A stretch of 64,000 bases of DNA, taken from contig JAHDVF020001317.1 of the NCBI GenBank assembly GCA_022606425.2, positions 1 through 64,000 of the forward strand, read 5' to 3'. Position 1 is the first letter of the stretch, and every line of letters begins with the position of its first letter. The stretch is from Lepidostoma basale. Lineage: Eukaryota > Arthropoda > Insecta > Trichoptera > Lepidostomatidae. Position numbers and translations under genes: made by a program. A model generated the notes under the pieces. That model was not told where the DNA came from. It searched no databases and worked only from the letters and a program-made list of their open reading frames with translations. Shown here piece by piece: positions 11,064-22,679 of the stretch.

Positions 11064-11205
11064 TCTGAATAAAGACAAAAGTGGAAGTAGTTAAAAAACA
11101 TCGTTTTATTTAATTATTATTTAAAATGAACTTCCATCAAGAGATTTCAGTAAAATCATTTGATTATTACATCATTAACACTATACAAAATACGTATTTA
11201 AACTG

Positions 11206-11258
11206 CCTTACGCCGTCTCTCTGAACGGATAGGCAAAAAGAATGGACCGCCAAACTGT
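11206..11258 (-). pseudogene. LINE-A or SINE-1 terminal scrap
   Basis: About 50 bp of the shared 3' end (TACGCCGTCTCTCTGAACGG...GGCAAAAAGAATGGACCGCC) in minus orientation, abutting the plus-strand LINE-A copy at 11259. Its tail lacks the repeats. LINE-A and SINE-1 cannot be told apart over this length. Confidence 0.6.
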
Positions 11259-11755
11259 TTGCGATGACAATGTATGGAAGTGAAGCATGGAACTGGCAAA
11301 AGAAGGATGAAAGTAGAATAAATGCAGTAGAAATGAGATCTCTAAGACGAATGTGTGGCAAATCTGTTTATGATAGAGTGACAAATGCAAGTATAAGAAG
11401 TGAATGTGGTGCGAATGAAAGTGTTATGAACAAAATAAGAAAAAGGGTCATTAAGATGGTTTGGACACATGGAAAGAATGAGTGAAGACAGAATGGTAAA
11501 GAAGGTATATGTAAACGGCGTGAACGGAGCTAGAAATAGAGGAAGGCCGAGGAAAACGTGGCACGATCAAATCAATTAAATATTGAATGTCGGTCACGTG
11601 AGGAGTCGGAAAAATCGACGTGCGTGCATGACAAGATGTATGAATGTAGAAGAATCGAGAGACGTATGTCAGGACAGAACAGGGTGGCGTTCCATTCTTT
11701 CTGCCTACCCCTCCGGGGAGACGGCGTGATGGTAAGTAAGTAAGTAAGTAAGCCA
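11259..11755 (+). pseudogene. LINE-A 3' end with frameshift, tail reads (TAAG)n
   Basis: The frame from 11264 gives MYGSEAWNWQKKDESRINAVE, LRRMCGKSVYDRV and SECGANESVMNKIRK. One extra base in a run of A/G near 11445-11455 then shifts the frame; downstream in the other frame come RWFGHMERMSEDRMVKKVYVNG, NRGRPRKTWHDQIN and WRSILSAYPSGETA. It ends GATGGTAAGTAAGTAAG, a variant of the TTAG tail. Dead, 5'-truncated. Confidence 0.8.
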
Positions 11756-12811
11756 AACTGTTCTATTTTGACAATCTTTTCTCGCGTCCTCAACATTTAT
11801 ACCTCGATCTTTAATCAAATATTTTAAATAGTTCTTCCCGTCTAATACAACCATTCTAATGTTTGTCTAAAAAAATATTTATTTTTTCAAACGACTTTTA
11901 TTCCTCGCTTGTATATAATTATATTTATATTTTTAAAAACGCTCAAATCGGCCGCAAATCCTCGAGTTATTTGAATTCGTTGAATTCAAATGATCTCGAC
12001 TTATCGAATTATTTTAATTTCTTCGTTATTTCGTCTTATTTGACTTTTAAGATATAGAAAGTCTACTTGATAATTGAATAAACAAATACCTCTGAATCAT
12101 TTATCCTGGAAGGGATCTTTCGTCACATAAGAGTGTCCCAAAATTTTTCAATCATATATAATTCAATATCTGCAGATTTACTTCACAAACTATTGAATAT
12201 ATCATACAAAATTGAAATTATAATCATAAGAATTTTCACGTACATAATATAAGATTTTTCCAGGTAGCAATCGGCCATGTGTTGAAGTCTCTGATAAGTA
12301 TTCTAGTGCGTTATATTAAAAATTAGGTTAGTTTATTATTCAATGAAATCTTACGGTTAAATTTTTTAAAGATGAATCTATGTATCACACGTGAAACTTT
12401 GCTGAATTTAATGGCTGATATTTGTGCAAAGAACCCCGGGAGATATTTTTATCATTTTCCACTGACGCCTCACTTTTCTTTGGGATGTATACATAATACT
12501 TCAATATTATTTTTGTAAGCTAATGAGATCGCTACCTGAAGAAGGGACTGATCCCTTCGTAAAGTATGCGAGGAGAGAATAATAAATTGTGGAACAAAAC
12601 TGGAACAAATATTCCGGACAAAAATGTGAATATATTTACCTACATTTAAAAAATATATAACGTATATCCGTGTAATATGTGTAAAACCCTTTGAACGTTT
12701 CTTATAAAAATACATAAAACACTACTTATTTATACTCTTTATACATTATATTCCACTTTCAAATTTTATATTCATACACTATTACATTATGGTACATATT
12801 TATTATAAGGC
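11756..12811. other. AT-rich stretch without recognised gene
   Basis: No gene or known repeat recognised. There is a small local palindromic patch around TTGAATTCGTTGAATTCAA (11970-11990). Confidence 0.45.
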
Positions 12812-13112
12812 TAAAACTAACCAACCATCACGCCATTTCTTCGGAGGGGTAGGAAGAGAGGATAGATCGCCACAATGCTGTATCCTGGCATAATTCTCGG
12901 GCTTCCTATACATTCATACATCGTACCATGCGCGCACGTCGATTATTCCGACTTCGAATGTGGCCGCCTTTTAGTAATTGATTAATTTTGTTTTGCCATG
13001 TTTTCCTCTGTCGTCCTAGGCTTTTTTCCACTCACGCTGCTTGTGTACAACTTTTAACCATTCTACTCTCATCCATTCGTTCTATATGTCCAAACCATCT
13101 CAGGGACCATTG
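12812..13112 (-). pseudogene. LINE-A fragment, minus
   Basis: Tail side CTAACCAACCATCACGCC at 12812, hairpin block TTCGGAGGGGTAGG, then complement of the CRQ/NRRACMTRCMNV and RKTWQ coding stretch, ending near CCAAACCATCTCAGGGACC. Numerous substitutions; frames broken. Confidence 0.7.
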
Positions 13113-14720
13113 TAAGGCTAAGAATCTAGAATTCATTCTATATATTACAGTGGATTGTTTTATGTCAAACGAGCATTTTAATAATAAAATTCAATGCAAT
13201 AATTTTAAAAAACGTTACAGGTACAAAAATTCAAAACGTTCACAACTATAAAATAATAAAATAAAATAAAAAGACAATCTAGACCAATAAACAAGTCTTA
13301 TAAATTATCCGAGCTATGTCTTTGATTGCAAATTGGCTGAATAAAATGAACAACCAAACGGATGGTTTGAATAATCTCGAATGAATGATACTTCAGGAAA
13401 ACTGTGTAACAAATTAGTTAGGTATATAGCCAACGGGCACCAATTTTTCAGGGGTACAGAAAAGATAGGAACTCTTTTGTGCCATTTTGATCAATAGACA
13501 ATGTTTTGTTTCATCTGGTACCTACAGCTGTGTAGTAAATTCCAACAGAGTTCTTACCAAAGAGCTATTTAAAAAAATTAGTACCCCTAAATTCGTAAAA
13601 TGTTTCCCATTCCAAAATTTTATGTTAGTTATTATATATTGATGTTATATGAAGACTGGAAGATAATTTGGGATCGAATATAAATTCCAAATTTTTCGAA
13701 GAAGCCGTTCTATCCAGTAGTAAAACTATCCATTACATAATTGTGATAGATCGTTGTCTGAACCTAAGTATAGTACACGATGAAATATTTCTATATATTA
13801 GAATTATATTCCACCTATAGTTTACAACATTTGGAAAATTAAATGTCATTATTGTTTCAATGTTAGAGAAACCGAATTAAAATTAATTGTGTTTAATTTA
13901 TAAATTGTTCTTGTCAAAGTGGAAATTTCATCACGTGAAAATACAATTGCATTGTAATTAGAACTTTAGGTGAACAAATAAATTAACAAAGACGTATTTT
14001 TAACAAAGAACAGCGTTCTGTTTTTGAAACCAAAATCGTTATTCATTTGTCTGCAAGTAAAATTTTACAGGCAATTTTCGAGACAGAAGTCTGAATTATT
14101 GATGTTGCTGTATCATTTTGGTTCTAAGGGCTTACAATAATTGCGTCCGACAAGACAGATATCCACTCAAACCGAAATTCCTATTCAAATGCTAACAAAA
14201 ATGAATGTAAGTGAATAGATTTGGTTAAGGACCTTTTCCTCTTCTTTACTTAGCGATCTGTCCCTAGATGGAAGTATAAAATGAAATTACTCCCCAAAAT
14301 TTTTAAAAGGAAAATCTGACAACGAAGTTATGCCAAAACGTGGAAGAAATTGTGTTTCGGTGGAGGGTAAAATGTTTTAAATAATGTACAACCCGCGTTT
14401 AGAAGCCTATTTTATAATTGATACACATTACGAGGTTAATATAACATCTACCGGTTACTAATATTGTTACTCGGGGACAACTATATCGGGTCGCCGCTTA
14501 ATCATGCAAAAAAACATACCATATAACGTATATATTTAGTTTTTGAAATGTGAATTGTGTAAATAGTTCATTGTTTTGACCGAAACAATTTGATACTTCA
14601 ACATTCTTCTTCTTCTTCGATGGCCCTATTTAATTTACAGAACTAGATGGCAATGAAGAATGATCCCAACTTAATTTTTGGGAGACAAAAATACAGTTCC
14701 ATTACATTGGCGCTTTATAA
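13113..14720. other. AT-rich stretch without recognised gene
   Basis: About 1.6 kb in which I recognise no gene. At 14560-14605 there is the terminal block ATTGTTTTGACCGAAACA...TTGATACTTCAACA, which also flanks HHR family I elements, followed by a CTTCTTCTTCTTC run. Confidence 0.45.
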
Positions 14721-14881
14721 ATTGAATGGTTGCAGTAAAATAAACACTAAGTACCAAAAAAAGTACAAAAAAACTAAGTATGCAGTTTTGTTCTATATAT
14801 AATATCATATAGAACAAAACTGCATACTTAGTTTTTTGTATTTTCTGGTACTTAGTGCCTATTTTACTTCAACCATTCAAT
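14721..14881. repeat. Palindromic element with ~75-bp arms
   Basis: The left arm contains GCAGTAAAATAAACACTAAG and AAGTATGCAGTTTTGTTC; the right arm is its inverted copy with a few indels (GAACAAAACTGCATACTT, CTTAGTGCCTATTTTACTTC). The loop is a few AT bases. Non-coding; no second copy found in this window. Confidence 0.75.
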
Positions 14882-15059
14882 TGTTCAATTTATTAATAAT
14901 ATTTTCCCACTATGATTTATTCATTTAACACTAATACAAAAGTGAAAAATAACTTTTATAAAATATTTTTTTTGAAAACATTCTAATTTCACAACGCTTT
15001 TTTCATTTTCACAAACTTTCTTGAGTGTAGAAATTTTAACCTGTTTAACCTGTTTTAAC

Positions 15060-15115
15060 CTGTTAAACTTTATACACTGAAGAAGGTCTTTTGTGTCCCG
15101 ATAAATGTTTATGAA
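15060..15115 (+). repeat. Decayed HHR family II fragment
   Basis: CACTGAAGAAGGTC and GTGTCCCGATAAATGTTTAT line up with the family II motif at 62086-62125 (CUGAUGA-A-GGGC...GUCC-GAAA-CAUG). GAAA is broken here, so it is a relic only. Confidence 0.35.
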
Positions 15116-15937
15116 AAGTCAAAAAAAAGTGTTGTGAAAATACAATGTTTCCAAAATGTTGTTTAAATGTGAATTCACAACAAAAAGTTACCGCGAAAAT
15201 AGAAGAAATAACTTATACATTTAGGATTAAACCTGTTACATCAAATATCTTCTGAAAACCCGTTTGGTTCAATAAAAGTTTATCTTCTAGTGTGTTTGTA
15301 AATAAGCAACCCATTTAAAAATATTTTACCTTTGAACTATCTGTTTAGGGCTGCCATTCTTGAGTGAATCCCTAATGACCCACTATTTCCTAGAATAAAA
15401 TACAGAATAAGATGTACTTAGCCCGTAGAATATACTTCATTGTTTCCCGACATTTACCCGTATATTCAACGTTGCCTTATCCGAATTATTTGGTATTTTG
15501 TAGAGGATTTTCAGTACACGGAAACAATCTACTAATTTCAAAAAAAAAAAAAATCTCATGTCTCTAAAAAATAAAAAATATCTTATATCTCTATCGGAAA
15601 ATCCGCGTTATTTTTTAAGTGAAAATGTTAATCATGTAGCCAATATTCAAAATCTAATATTGTCAAATTGTTATTAAGAATTGTAGTTTAATAAGAAAAT
15701 ATAGGAAATATTCTATATTTATACGAATTTTATGGAAATGAAGCATTATTGATAATCCCTTGACAAGAATAAACATGTCATTTCTATTAAATATATTAAA
15801 TCTTCTTAATAATATGTTTTCATTCACATTAATTTATTATTACGGAAATTTTAATTATTATTAAAATCGCAAATATTATAAACACGTATGTTTATGTATC
15901 AGATGTTTGTATTTATCTCCAAACTGTATTTTATTTT

Positions 15938-16291
15938 GTGTATACTCTTATTTGTATTAAACACGTAAAAAACAAAATAAATTCTCATTCATCCAAGTCT
16001 CAAGTGCATTATTTGGTTCAGAAGAGTATTTTCTGTGGTGATTCATTCTCTATTGGGGGAAATAAAGTCCACTACAGGAACATGGCATGGTCTTTCAGAC
16101 GTACTGAACACTGTTTTATACGACATTGGAGAACGGCCACACAACAAGGTGTGCCAGAAGTGTTTTTTAATTGTCATGAAACAGAATGCATAACAATAAT
16201 TAATAGATGGCCTTTTACTACACGTCATCTAAGCAATTATTTAAAATTCTCTTTTACATCAACGGATACAGTCCCCCCTTTAGTTTTATAA
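15938..16291 (+). CDS. Unidentified open frame, 117 codons
   Basis: Open frame with slightly higher GC than its flanks. The middle, residues about 25-105, is free of low-complexity sequence (VHYLVQKSIFCGDSFSIGG, HWRTATQQGVPEVFFNC, RWPFTTRHLSNYL). I do not recognise the protein. No repeat family of this window covers it. It could be an exon, a decayed gene copy, a fragment of an unlisted transposon, or chance; the first 25 residues look AT-driven and the true start is unknown. No strong splice signals were identified at either edge. Confidence 0.2.
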   Translation: MYTLICIKHVKNKINSHSSKSQVHYLVQKSIFCGDSFSIGGNKVHYRNMAWSFRRTEHCFIRHWRTATQQGVPEVFFNCHETECITIINRWPFTTRHLSNYLKFSFTSTDTVPPLVL

Positions 16292-16749
16292 TGCAAGAAG
16301 CATTATCTTTAAGGTCATAACATATTACAATAGTAGATGTAATCAATCACTTTGTTAAATACGTCGTTCTTTTATAGATTTTACTGAAACTGGTCGGTAG
16401 CAAAACTAATCAAAGTGTTATTAATTTAAAGATGATGATTAACTACAAAATATTATATGCAAAATATTTTTTACACTTTATTGTAATAAAATTTGATGTT
16501 TTTGACTCATTTCGTAACATGACAAAATAGAAAAGAAAAAATGGAGTGAAGGAAATGGCGGGGAAAGTCTTTTTACCGGCGTCGTCATTTTTTACATATT
16601 AAGTATAGCCACACGTTCACTTCCCTATCCCTTAAGATATACACAAGTTTAAAACCCATCCTAAGCTTCAATTACATTTCGATCATTCTAAAAATATCGA
16701 GATTCATGTCATACAGTATCACACATTAAAAAAAATTATGCAATAACAT

Positions 16750-17398
16750 TAAACTTGGTTCTGATTTTGAAAATTTGGTTTGGTTCATGTGGTTCTCCCG
16801 TAAATTTGGAGATATTTCGTTTATAAGTGAATTGTTTTGGTCAATTTGATTGTTGCCGCACTTTTTAATAGTTAATTGTGACACATAATAAATTTGTACT
16901 GTTTTGATGTTAAAATTATACTAGTTTTTTTGTTTATATAAAGAATTTTGACAGGTTCAAAAATAATTATTTCGTTTGTTCCAATGACAATTTGAATAAT
17001 TTCTTCAATGTTATTTTAAAGTTCTTACTGGATTTAGTTTGTTTTAAGTGCCTAATTACTGCTTATTAAAAAACGGTGAATACGTGGAACATAAATTGAA
17101 TAGACAATAATTATGTGAACCATCTAAAAATAACATTTTGTGTTAAATTATTTTTATTATGTTATTTTATTTTATATCATTGTATTTTATATTATTTGTT
17201 TTTGATTTATTTTGTGGATATTGGACGATCGAAGTGTGCGCAGGAGATGCCTATTAGTGGCGATGAGGTTCGCAACCTATCACACCGCGTCTCCCGCGGG
17301 GCGAAAAGCGAAGGATGGAGTGCCGTATCGGTTAAAGTGTGACAATCTATTCTTTCTACCTACCCTTTCGGGGAGACGGCGTGATGGTTAGTTAGTTA
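16750..17398 (+). mobile_element. SINE-1, long reference copy
   Basis: The longest SINE-1 copy in sense orientation. Its 5' 330 bp (CATGTGGTTCTCCCG...TTGCCGCACTTT...GACAGGTTCAAAAATA) also occur in the minus copies at 30730-31440 and 37317-37895. The 3' 190 bp include ATTGGACGATCGAAG, then GATGAGGTTCGCAACC, which resembles a pol III B box, then CCGCGTCTCCCGCGG. The last ~55 nt (CTATTCTTTCT...GGGGAGACGGCGTGATGG) plus (TTAG)n are those of LINE-A. It has no coding capacity; it likely borrows LINE-A reverse transcriptase. Confidence 0.8.
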
Positions 17399-17774
17399 GT
17401 AAGTTTTTTAAACTTCCAATACTTCATTGCGAATGAAATTATATTTAATACGCTTAAGTACAAATATCAAACAAAAAATTAATTAGAGTTCATTTGACAC
17501 TTCCGTATTGAAAATTCGAATGAAAGCATTTTTATTTTGGTTTGAAATTTCTATTCAAGGTAAATGAATAACTAATTTATCTCAAACCGAAGGAAATTAA
17601 TCATTCAAAATAATATTTTACTTAATTTAACTTTCATTTCGTTTTTTTTAAACTATTATTTTTCAGTAACTGTTAATATATTATTTTAATTAAACTTTTA
17701 CATTGTTGTGAATAATTACGGTCTAAAAATTTTTCTATTTTTAATTTTGTACACATTAGAAACTTAATTTTTTT

Positions 17775-17815
17775 TACATGTTTCGAATACAGAAGCCCTT
17801 CAAGAGTGATATAAA
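17775..17815 (-). repeat. HHR family II relic next to truncated mariner
   Basis: The minus strand reads CACUCUUGAAGGGCUUC and UUCGAAACAUGU. GGGC, GAAA and CAUG agree with family II; the core is degraded. Confidence 0.4.
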
Positions 17816-17849
17816 TATTAAAAACCTTTTTATAAACTCATGAAGGTGG

Positions 17850-18250
17850 TCTTCATTATCAACTTTGGTCTCCGGCCGTCCACGGGGCTTGTTCTGTAGG
17901 TCGAAATTTCCAGAACGAAAACGTTGGAACCAAAAACGCACTGTGTTTTCTTTTGCGGCACCGTCGCCATACACGTCATTAATCCTTCGAGCCGTTTCTG
18001 CAGCACTGGTGCGACGGTGGAACTCGTACTCGTAAATAACGCGATATTTCAAGTTTTCCATTTTGTAAACTGAGTGACGCAAAGAAAAAAAAACAATTGA
18101 GGAAAAACAAATGAATTATAATTTTCGAAACACAAATACTTGAGTAAATAGCTGTATAAATTTGAATTTGGAATTCCTAACCAAAGAGAAGATATTTGAG
18201 ATCAAAGTTGCCAGTACGGCAAAACGCCAATATCATATGTAAGGACCTAA
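17850..18250 (-). pseudogene. Mariner-like element, 5' half only
   Basis: Second mariner copy. The right terminus at 18250 is the inverted-repeat end (complement TTAGGTCCTTACATATGA) followed by TA. The minus frame from the ATG near 18062 encodes MENLKYRVIYEYEFHRRTSA, AETARRINDVYGDGAAKENT and RFWFQRFRSGNFDLQNKPRG, then KVDNED: the N-terminal helix-turn-helix DNA-binding part. The element is broken at about 17850, after roughly 75 residues, so the second HTH and the DDD catalytic domain are missing. RR at positions where the other copy has RG/RK suggests independent decay. Confidence 0.9.
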
Positions 18251-18719
18251 TATAAAACTTGATTATTATATTCAATAGTTCTAGATGAACTTGCACCATC
18301 AGAATTTGGAAAAAATTCATTTTACATTTATAACAAATACCATAAAATGAGTAAGTGCATGTATAATATATAAGGGTGTACTTGAATTGTATTGATACGT
18401 ATTTGCGAGAATTTATTTATTTTGGTACACCTGGTATATGGAATTATTTGTACCTGGTATCTATTCGCGGAGGATTTGCAATCTTCGTCTTTTGTACTGA
18501 TCTACGTGTTTTATGTGTTCGCTGCTTCTAACTCGAATGAAATTCGAAAGCAAATTGACAATACGTATTCTCGATTTCGTGAAATCAAATTCTATTTGTC
18601 CCAATAAAATATAAATAAAATCTGCAATGATTTACAAACTGCATTTTGTATATTTAAATACTCGTATTACATTGAAATGACAACGATTTAATTATAATGG
18701 TATGGTGTTTTATCACAAT

Positions 18720-19020
18720 ATGGTTCTGGTTCCATCTCTGAGGTATGAATGTGGAGTAGGAAACTAGCAGAAGAAGGATGAGAACAGAATAAATGCAGTG
18801 GAGATGAAATCCTTTAGACACATTTGAAGTAAAACGATAAACGACCGAATTTCAAATGTTGATATCAGTAAGGATGTAAGGGGAAGAAAGAATTATGAAC
18901 AAAATTATGAATGGATCACTTTGTTGCTTTAATCACAATAAAAAATGGTTAAATAAGTATATGTTGGCGATGTGAATAGTACGGATTCAAAAAATACCGG
19001 GGAAAACATGGCAAGTTAAA
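18720..19020 (+). pseudogene. LINE-A fragment, strongly decayed
   Basis: Shows GCAGAAGAAGGATGAGAACAG, ATAAATGCAGTGGAGATGA, TGAACAAAATTATGAATGG and GGGGAAAACATGGCA in LINE-A order. All frames are interrupted and no tail is present. 19020-19600 shows only AT-rich sequence. Confidence 0.6.
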
Positions 19021-19616
19021 GAGTTTTTTTTATTAATTAAGTTTTTTTTTTTGCATTCTAAAGCAAAAAATTAGCTTATAAAAATCCAATATACAGTTTT
19101 TAATGTACCTACTTATTGTGAATTGACATTTTTATTTGAAATTACTCATTAATTTTAAATGTAATTTTACCATCTGAATGGGTGTAGCCAAAAACGTTTC
19201 CATCCAATTTTCCGTCTTTCTGTCGTCTTTACACTAATAACCGTCCCAAAAGCGCTCTTCGTTTACATTTTATTCCTTGTCAGTTTTTTTAATTTCTGAC
19301 ATTATTTTCATTCTTAATTTAATATTTCCCTTGTCCCATTACTCAATTTGGTTACACAATTTCACTTTTAATTACAGGATGTTTAAAGTTAAAATATTAT
19401 AAATAAAAAATAACCTTGATTCTATAGCAATGTACAATTTCATTAATATTTTTTAAGTTAACTTTAAATAAAAAAAATTATTTTATTATACTAGTTATTT
19501 TCAAAATTCTGTGAATTATAAGATTTACAAAAAATTCTCTCTTTATTAGGTTTTGTGTTATTTAAATAAAACCATTTTTAAATCTTAAAAAAAATTCATA
19601 ATTGATTATATTTTAT

Positions 19617-19662
19617 CGCGACAGCTGTTTTGCTAACCAATTTTGACATCGTCAGGTCTTAC
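19617..19662 (-). repeat. HHR family I relic
   Basis: The minus strand reads CUGACGA, extra U, GUCAAA, loop AUUG, GUUAGC, AAAA, CAGCUG, UC. U7 is C and stem II and GAAA are mutated. Flanking sequence to about 19790 (ending CGCCAAAACAATGGATTAT) is the family I outer arm. At 19795-19905 a family III fragment (TTCGAAAC, ACACCTTCATCATT) follows. Confidence 0.5.
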
Positions 19663-19994
19663 AATCAACTAAAAAGACAAAATATAATTAATTGTAATAT
19701 TTTTATAAACATTTTTATTTTATTTAAACAGTTAATATTGTTGAAATAACCAAGTGTTTCCGCCAAAACAATGGATTATCTGAAAACATGTTTTTAATAA
19801 ACTTACGTTTAAGGTGTTAACACTGTAGAATTCCATATTGAAAAACACGTTTCGAAACCTTCACACCTTCATCATTGAGAGAACGATATAAACCGCTAAA
19901 AATTATATGAAAAATAAATCTAAATAATTTTCTGTCTTAATTTAAAAAGTACAGACTTCCACCAACACCAAGATTTCTGCAAACCAGTTCTAAT

Positions 19995-20335
19995 TTTTTT
20001 TTAATGTTACCAATATTTGTAGACAAATACTGGATTTTATCCATTGCGGGTTAATCATGTTTAAGGATTGATTATATCTCAATAGAGACGAAGATGTAAA
20101 TGGTTTTTTGGAAACAAAATATGATGGTCGAGGCGTTTACAGGAATTATGACCTGTCCATTGGTTGGGTTAAGCGATCGCTTTATGTTAATAACATTCCC
20201 CATTCCTCCCTTCTTACGAACACACCACGTCTGAAAAATTTTTGGAAGTTGTATATATGCTACTATGTTGCACCACACTTCACATGTTATTAGTTCAATC
20301 TACACTAGCGCCATCTATTAAGAATAGGTGTAAGG
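19995..20335. repeat. FB-1 foldback, left half
   Basis: Outer block GTAGACAAATACTGGATTT, then ATATCTCAATAGAGACGAAG, GGAATTATGACCTGTCCATT and AAGCGATCGCTTTATG (the GATCGC subfamily), ending in an ACTAGCGCCATCTATT unit. The mirrored right half is absent. Confidence 0.7.
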
Positions 20336-20679
20336 TGAACAGTTATAATTTATACGATTGGTTGTCACTACTTGTACATTGAAACACTTCCACCAGTAAT
20401 TGCTAGCAATAGTTCTCTAGTACATTTATTTGTAAATCCTTCATCTTTTAATGATCTGAATATTCTTAACTTTAAAACTGTTTATCGTCTTTCTTACTGT
20501 ATTAAAATATTGAATTATATCAATTATCTGTATCTACGATTTTTTTTATGCAATTGATTCCGTTAACAACAAAATAAATAAATAATTAAATCATTCTCCC
20601 GATGATGACGGTGAAAAGCCAAGAAAAATAAACTCAAAGGTGAAAAAAATAGTTGTAAACTAAACTACAATAAAAACAG

Positions 20680-20955
20680 TGTCTCCCCTATGGGGTAGGC
20701 AGAAAGAAAAGACCATCACATTTTTCTTTCCATAAATACTTCCCTCGCTTCGTCAACATTCATATATTGCCTCATGTTTTTATATTTACTGGATTTATTT
20801 TACTTTAATCCTTCTTTTGCCAGTTCCACGCTTAGATTCAGTATATAAAGACCGATACAAGAACAGAATTTTGCACTACCATTTTAGCGTTTTTGGATTC
20901 ACTTAGATCTCTGCCTACTATCCCTCTCCGCTCACCCATCATTTGTAAACTTCTT
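20680..20955 (-). pseudogene. LINE-A fragment, minus
   Basis: Starts with GTCTCCCCTATGGGGTAGG. Here the terminal hairpin has the loop AUA with both CCCC and GGGG arms intact. It continues through CCTTCTTTTGCCAGTTCCA and a deletion to CTACTATCCCTCTCCGCTC, the region encoding V..DIERRVGAGNK. Frames broken. Confidence 0.65.
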
Positions 20956-20978
20956 CATATTTTTCACTTTTGGTAGAC

Positions 20979-21280
20979 TCAGGAGTCTGTTATTTCAGAC
21001 GGGTCCTCTTGAGACGCTGAACTCCAGCTTTCTCTCCACCGTTTCGGGGGTCTTCCTGGTCGGCGTTGTCCGTTTGGCGTTCCATGGAGAGCTATGTGTG
21101 GTATCCTATTTGAGCTCATTCCTTCTACATGTTGATCGCCGTCTTTGACGTCCACATCTGACCACATCTTCGACCTTGCAGATTTCTCGGATTGCGGTAT
21201 TCCTAACTCGATCACGTAGGGTCTTGCCAGCTATAGCACGGAGTGTTTTAATCTCGGTTGTCCTGAGCATTTGTAAACGT
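20979..21280 (-). pseudogene. LINE-B fragment without its tail
   Basis: The minus frame gives GTPNGQRRPGRPPKRWRESW and, in another frame, the TLRDRVRN/ADIRE-type block (GATCACGTAGGG...GGATTGC). It is more diverged from the other LINE-B copies, probably an older subfamily. It lies directly beside a LINE-A fragment in the same orientation. Confidence 0.65.
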
Positions 21281-21864
21281 TCTACCTAAATATAAAAGAC
21301 TCATCTACTTGTTTGTTAAAATACAGTAATTTATAATTATTTTATAATATTTGTTACATTTAAAGCAAAGCAATCAATTTCTGCCACGATTCGATGTTAA
21401 ACATCTTTAAAGGTTGGCATTTCACCCCTTTGTTGGTTCCCAGGGCGATTATATCAACGACGTAACAATGTTTACAGTCGACACTAACTTGTCTCAAGAA
21501 TAAGTAAAAGAAGTCTTAAACGGCGGGAAACTTAACAGGTGATGTCGTGTGTTTCATGCGATGGCTTATACGTTTTATTGTTACAGAGTGGAGTTTTATT
21601 TTTCACACCAAGAAAATGAATTTGTAACTGAAGGGTCCACAAAAAAGAATACAATTTTAAGCACTTCTTATATTGTTGAAATAAGTTTCTGTACACAAAT
21701 AGTCAGCCCCACAATTAATACTTCGATCGTTCGCCACAATATTATCATATTTATCAAAGGTTACTTTATGTTTTCGTATTATTTGATGTTATTTATGTAC
21801 CATTGTCTTTCAATATTTTAATATTTCGTCTATCTCGCTTAAATAATGCGAAACGTAATGACAT

Positions 21865-22298
21865 TCATTCACTCCTCACTCCTAGCGGCTTCTAACATTC
21901 ACTCCTAGCGGCTTCTAACAATATGTTAGGCGACAGCCTTCGCATTGTGTTAATAAGGTAGTTTGCTAAATGCCGAAAATCATTCTCCATAGATGGCGTT
22001 AGTGGGTCGGTTGTATAGGTTAATCTTGAAAAATTCACAAGTGCAACCAAATCTACATAGATGGCTGACTGAAACTGACACGTGAAGATAGATATGGATT
22101 TTGAAGTATATATACCTACATCTTCCAAAAATTTGTCATGCATGATCACAATAACAAAGGTGGAATGGGGAATATTGTAATTACATAAAGCGTGCGCTTA
22201 ACCCAACCAATGACAGGTCATAAGTCCTGTAAACACCTTGATCATCCATGTTCAGTTTCCAGTTTGCGTCTTCGTCTCTATTGAGATACAATTAAAAA
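21865..22298. repeat. FB-1 foldback, right half
   Basis: From repeated ATTCACTCCTAGCGGCTTC units (21870-21920) through ATAGATGGCGTTAGTGGG to AAAGCGTGCGCTTAACCC and CGTCTCTATTGAGATACAAT. GCACGC subfamily. Ends at a poly(A)-like run near 22292. Confidence 0.7.
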
Positions 22299-22679
22299 AA
22301 AAAAAAAGACATTCATTTACATTGTACTCGTGTGTAAGTAAATTAATTAAAACTTTTTTAATGATGTATGCAGTATATGAAAACTTTTTAAAATAATATT
22401 AAGTTGTATTGATCCAATCTTAATTTTTTTTAATTGTGTTTTTTGTCCTAAATGAAAAAAAAAAAAAAAATCCATTTTTAAATGTTAATATTGTTATTCG
22501 AAATTTAATGGAAGAAGTGGATAAATAATGAAAATTTTATTTAAAGTAAATATTTATTATAGTTAAAATCTATTATATATTATGGGCTATTCTAGTCCAG
22601 AAGCCAAAATTTTAGGTGTTTTTTCAGGCGCTATAAAAAAAACAATAAATATTTTTTAGTATAACAACAACAACAACAA

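Larger units (their letters stand above)
10915..11160. repeat. HHR family IV inverted dimer
   Basis: Palindromic element: arms run from AAAACGATGTTTTTTAACTAC through ACTTCCACTTTTAT to a central pair of inverted hammerhead-like motifs (minus 10979-11019, plus 11023-11063) and out again symmetrically. Outer flank ATTTCAGTAAAATCATTTGA resembles that of the copies at 9880 and 39715. Confidence 0.75.

Noticed and set aside
17115..17342. Recurring peptide GDEVRN-SHRVSRGAKREGWSA as a small gene
   Set aside because: It is the translation of the non-coding SINE-1 body; starts, stops and length vary between copies.
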